Shown here piece by piece: positions 6,788 through 8,449 of a stretch of 8,449 nt of DNA. Source of the DNA: Paracoccaceae bacterium (GTDB lineage: Bacteria; Pseudomonadota; Alphaproteobacteria; Rhodobacterales; Rhodobacteraceae); contig SKMM01000134.1 of NCBI GenBank assembly GCA_007121055.1, positions 1 to 8,449 of the forward strand. Direction: 5' to 3'. Both the position numbers and the translations under genes were made by a program. How positions within the stretch are numbered: the stretch's first letter is position 1; each line of letters begins with the position of its first letter. The notes under the pieces were generated by a model. That model saw only the letters and a program-made list of their open reading frames with translations, had not been told where the DNA came from and did not search any database.

Positions 6788-7920
6788 TCAGTTCCGCAGC
6801 ACCTGCAACGCGCCTTCGCCCAGCGCCAGTCCCACCTCCTGCCCGGGCTCGGGCGGGGGGGTGCCGGCGGTGGCGTTCTGTCGGCGCAGCACGAAGGTGC
6901 TGCCGTCTGTGAGGCGCAGATGCACATTGGTGTCGGTGCCGAAGAAGACCGATTTCTCGACGGTGCCGCGCAGGACGCCCGCGCCGTCGGCCAGCCGGGC
7001 ATGTTCGGGCCGGATCACCACCGTGACGTGGCTGCCCGAGCTCGGCGATGCGCCCTCGGGCAGGTTGGCGGCCACCGAGGCGCCACCGGGCAGGCGGACG
7101 GTCGCGGCGCGGCCCGTCACCTCCGCGATCTGCGCCTCGAGGAAATTCGTATCGCCGATGAAGTCCGCGACGAAGCGGTCCGCGGGGCGGTTGTAGATTT
7201 CCTCGGGCGCGCCGGTCTGCAGGATGCGCCCCTCCGACATCACCGCGATGCGGTCCGACATCGTCAGCGCCTCTTCCTGGTCGTGGGTGACGAAGACGAA
7301 GGTGATCCCGGTCTCGGTCTGCAGCCGCTTGAGCTCGCTCTGCATTTCCTTGCGCAGCTTGAGGTCCAGCGCCGAGAGCGGCTCGTCCAGCAGCAACACC
7401 CGCGGTTGCGGCGCGAGTGCGCGGGCCAGGGCCACGCGCTGCTGCTGGCCGCCGGAAATCGCCGTGGGCCGGCGGTCGGCCATCGCCTCCATCCGCACCA
7501 GACGCAGCATCCGCGCGACCGTCTCCTTGCGCTCGGCCGCCGGGCGGCCCTGCATCAGCAGGCCGAAGCCGATGTTGTCGGCCACGCTCATGTGCGGAAA
7601 CAGCGCGTAGTTCTGGAACACCGTGTTCACGGGGCGCTGGTTGGGGCCGAGCCCCCCACCTCGCGCCCGCCGATGCGCAGGGTACCCGCGCTCGGCTGCT
7701 CGAACCCCGCGATCAGGCGCAGAAGCGTGGTCTTGCCGCAGCCCGAGGGGCCGAGCAGCGTGAAGAACTCTCCCCGCCGGATGGTCAGGCTGATCTCGGT
7801 CAGCGCCCGGAACGCCTGCGCCCCCTGGCCGAAGATCTTGGACAGGCCGCCGATCTCGATCTCGGGCTCGGCCGGCTGTCGGGCGGCCCCGCCAAAGGCC
7901 GTCGCTGCGGACAGCTTCAT
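6788..7920 (-). pseudogene. potA: Polyamine-type ABC transporter ATPase (PotA-like), broken by a 1-base frameshift
   Basis: ATPase subunit of the importer. With one G restored the protein would be 377 residues, matching the usual PotA length. In order: Walker A GPSGCGKTT (57-65), Q-loop VFQNYALFPHM (101-111), signature ISGGQQQRVALARAL (155-169), Walker B RVLLLDEPLSALD (174-186), H-loop FVTHDQEEA (210-218) and a C-terminal TOBE-type domain to LRN. The frame breaks just after GREVGG (residue 90) at a run of six C on the plus strand (7652-7657). As read it hits TGA at 7627; a seventh base would give the expected GREVGGLGPNQRPVNTV. All downstream codons are intact and highly conserved, which suggests a sequencing error or a very recent mutation rather than an old pseudogene. 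The ATG at 7920 has GGGGAGG 5 bases upstream. First gene of the potABCD unit. Confidence 0.92.
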
Positions 7921-7945
7921 GTCTCCCTCCCCGGTTGGGTGGCGC

Positions 7946-7975
7946 AGCATAGGCGGGCCCTCCGCCCCATGGCCA
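7946..7975 (-). promoter_or_regulatory. Candidate promoter for the potABCD unit
   Basis: On the minus strand TGGCCA (7975-7970) and TATGCT (7951-7946) match the -35 and -10 consensus at four of six positions each, with an 18-base spacer. The -10 ends 25 bases before the potA start. Both boxes are weak, and GC-rich alphaproteobacterial promoters are hard to call by eye. Confidence 0.3.
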
Positions 7976-7986
7976 GTGCTTTTGCA

Positions 7987-8022
7987 GCCCGTCCCGGCTC
8001 ACCGCGCGGTGAGCGCCCGTCC
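7987..8022. promoter_or_regulatory. 18-bp perfect palindrome flanked by 8-bp direct repeats upstream of potA
   Basis: GCTCACCGCGCGGTGAGC (7997-8014) is perfectly self-complementary. It is flanked by GCCCGTCC at 7987-7994 and 8015-8022, start to start 28 bases. It lies in the 113-base gap between the unknown gene's stop (8034) and potA, just upstream of the candidate promoter. It could be an operator, or an RNA hairpin at the 3' end of the upstream gene. No T-run follows on the minus strand, so a standard terminator is less likely. Confidence 0.45.
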
Positions 8023-8033
8023 GGTGGGCACCC

Positions 8034-8449
8034 TTAGCCGCCCTGCGCCGCGCCTTGCCGCAGGGCCTGCAGCAGGTCCTCATTGCCCGGGCTGACGGCG
8101 GTCTCGGCGTCGCGGATCTCCTGCCGGACGGTGCCGTTGCCGGCGGTCAGCCGCAGCCAGACCCGGTCGAGCTCGTAATCCACCACCACCACCGCGTCGC
8201 GTCCCCGCAGGCCGGTCACGGACAGATCGCCGAACCGGCCCACCAGTTCCTGCGCCTGCATGAGCAGGAAATTGCCCGTCACCACCCGCAGCGCCTCGAG
8301 GTCCAGCTCCAGCCGCCCACCGCCGAGGTCGACACCGCTGCGCAGGTCGGGTGCTGCGCCGAAGGCGCCGCTGCGGAAGGGGGCGATGGCCGGCAGCCCC
8401 TCGGCATCGGCCTCGAAGCGCAGCGTGGCGCCGGGCGCGAGGCCCAGCA
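8034..8449 (-). CDS. Unrecognised protein, C-terminal 137 residues (5' end outside window)
   Basis: An open frame enters from the right edge (first whole codon at 8447) and ends at TAA 8034. The visible part begins LGLAPGATLRFEADAEG. It then shows alternating hydrophobic residues suggesting beta strands (VDLGGGRLELDLEALRV, DAVVVVDYELDRVWLRL) and ends in a polar tail, ALRQGAAQGG. I recognise no motif, membrane segment or catalytic residue. It continues past the ATG at 8285, so that ATG is probably internal. It is on the same strand as potA but separated by 113 bases with a palindrome, so it is probably a different transcription unit. Confidence 0.7.
   Translation of the reverse strand, partial: LGLAPGATLRFEADAEGLPAIAPFRSGAFGAAPDLRSGVDLGGGRLELDLEALRVVTGNFLLMQAQELVGRFGDLSVTGLRGRDAVVVVDYELDRVWLRLTAGNGTVRQEIRDAETAVSPGNEDLLQALRQGAAQGG

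Noticed and set aside
6365..8095. Long plus-strand open frame (576 codons) opposite potA/potB
   Set aside because: It lies antisense to conserved ABC ATPase and permease genes, has shadow-like composition and no domain.
1..8449. CRISPR array, tRNA, rRNA, insertion sequence, toxin-antitoxin or defence genes
   Set aside because: No regularly spaced repeats, transposase motifs, terminal inverted repeats or RNA gene signatures were seen. All sizeable stretches are accounted for by metabolic and transport genes.

Overview
The window is GC-rich, with tightly packed, overlapping minus-strand genes and strong G/C preference at third codon positions. The protein sequences look alphaproteobacterial, most likely Rhodobacteraceae; this is judged from sequence feel and gene content, not from a search. 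Nearly everything is on the minus strand, so transcription runs from high to low coordinates.

Right part (about 8449 to 2298). The window opens with the C-terminal part of an unrecognised protein. After a 113-base gap holding a perfect 18-bp palindrome flanked by direct repeats, a six-gene transcription unit begins. It encodes a polyamine-type ABC importer in the order potA-potB-potC-potD (ATPase, two permeases, periplasmic binding protein), then a 65-residue protein with a twin-arginine (Tat)-like signal, then a GMC-family FAD oxidoreductase. The last three genes are joined by two GTGA overlaps (stop TGA inside the next GTG start), so translation is probably coupled. A plausible reading is uptake of an amine-bearing solute plus oxidation of a related alcohol; the substrate is not visible. 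As given, potA is frameshifted at a run of six G/C bases.

Left part (about 2215 to 1). This is a damaged piece of a carbon-phosphorus (C-P) lyase locus for phosphonate use. It holds the start of a phosphonate-cluster hexapeptide-repeat transferase (DapH/LbH type), broken by a frameshift at three GCCGC tandem units. That gene is joined within about 8 bases to the C-terminal two thirds of phnI. Next comes an intact, well-conserved phnJ whose last residues leave the window. Between phnI and phnJ lies a small plus-strand gene for a single-pass membrane protein with a Gly/Asp-rich tail.

The main question is whether the three disruptions are real or are sequencing/assembly errors. They are potA -1 in a homopolymer, the transferase +5 in a tandem repeat, and the transferase/phnI joint. 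If real, this copy of the C-P lyase core cannot be complete: no phnG or phnH is present in the window and PhnI lacks about 115 N-terminal residues. Otherwise the window is a fairly ordinary accessory metabolic region. The least familiar elements are the Tat microprotein coupled to a signal-less GMC enzyme and the antisense gene inside the phn cluster.
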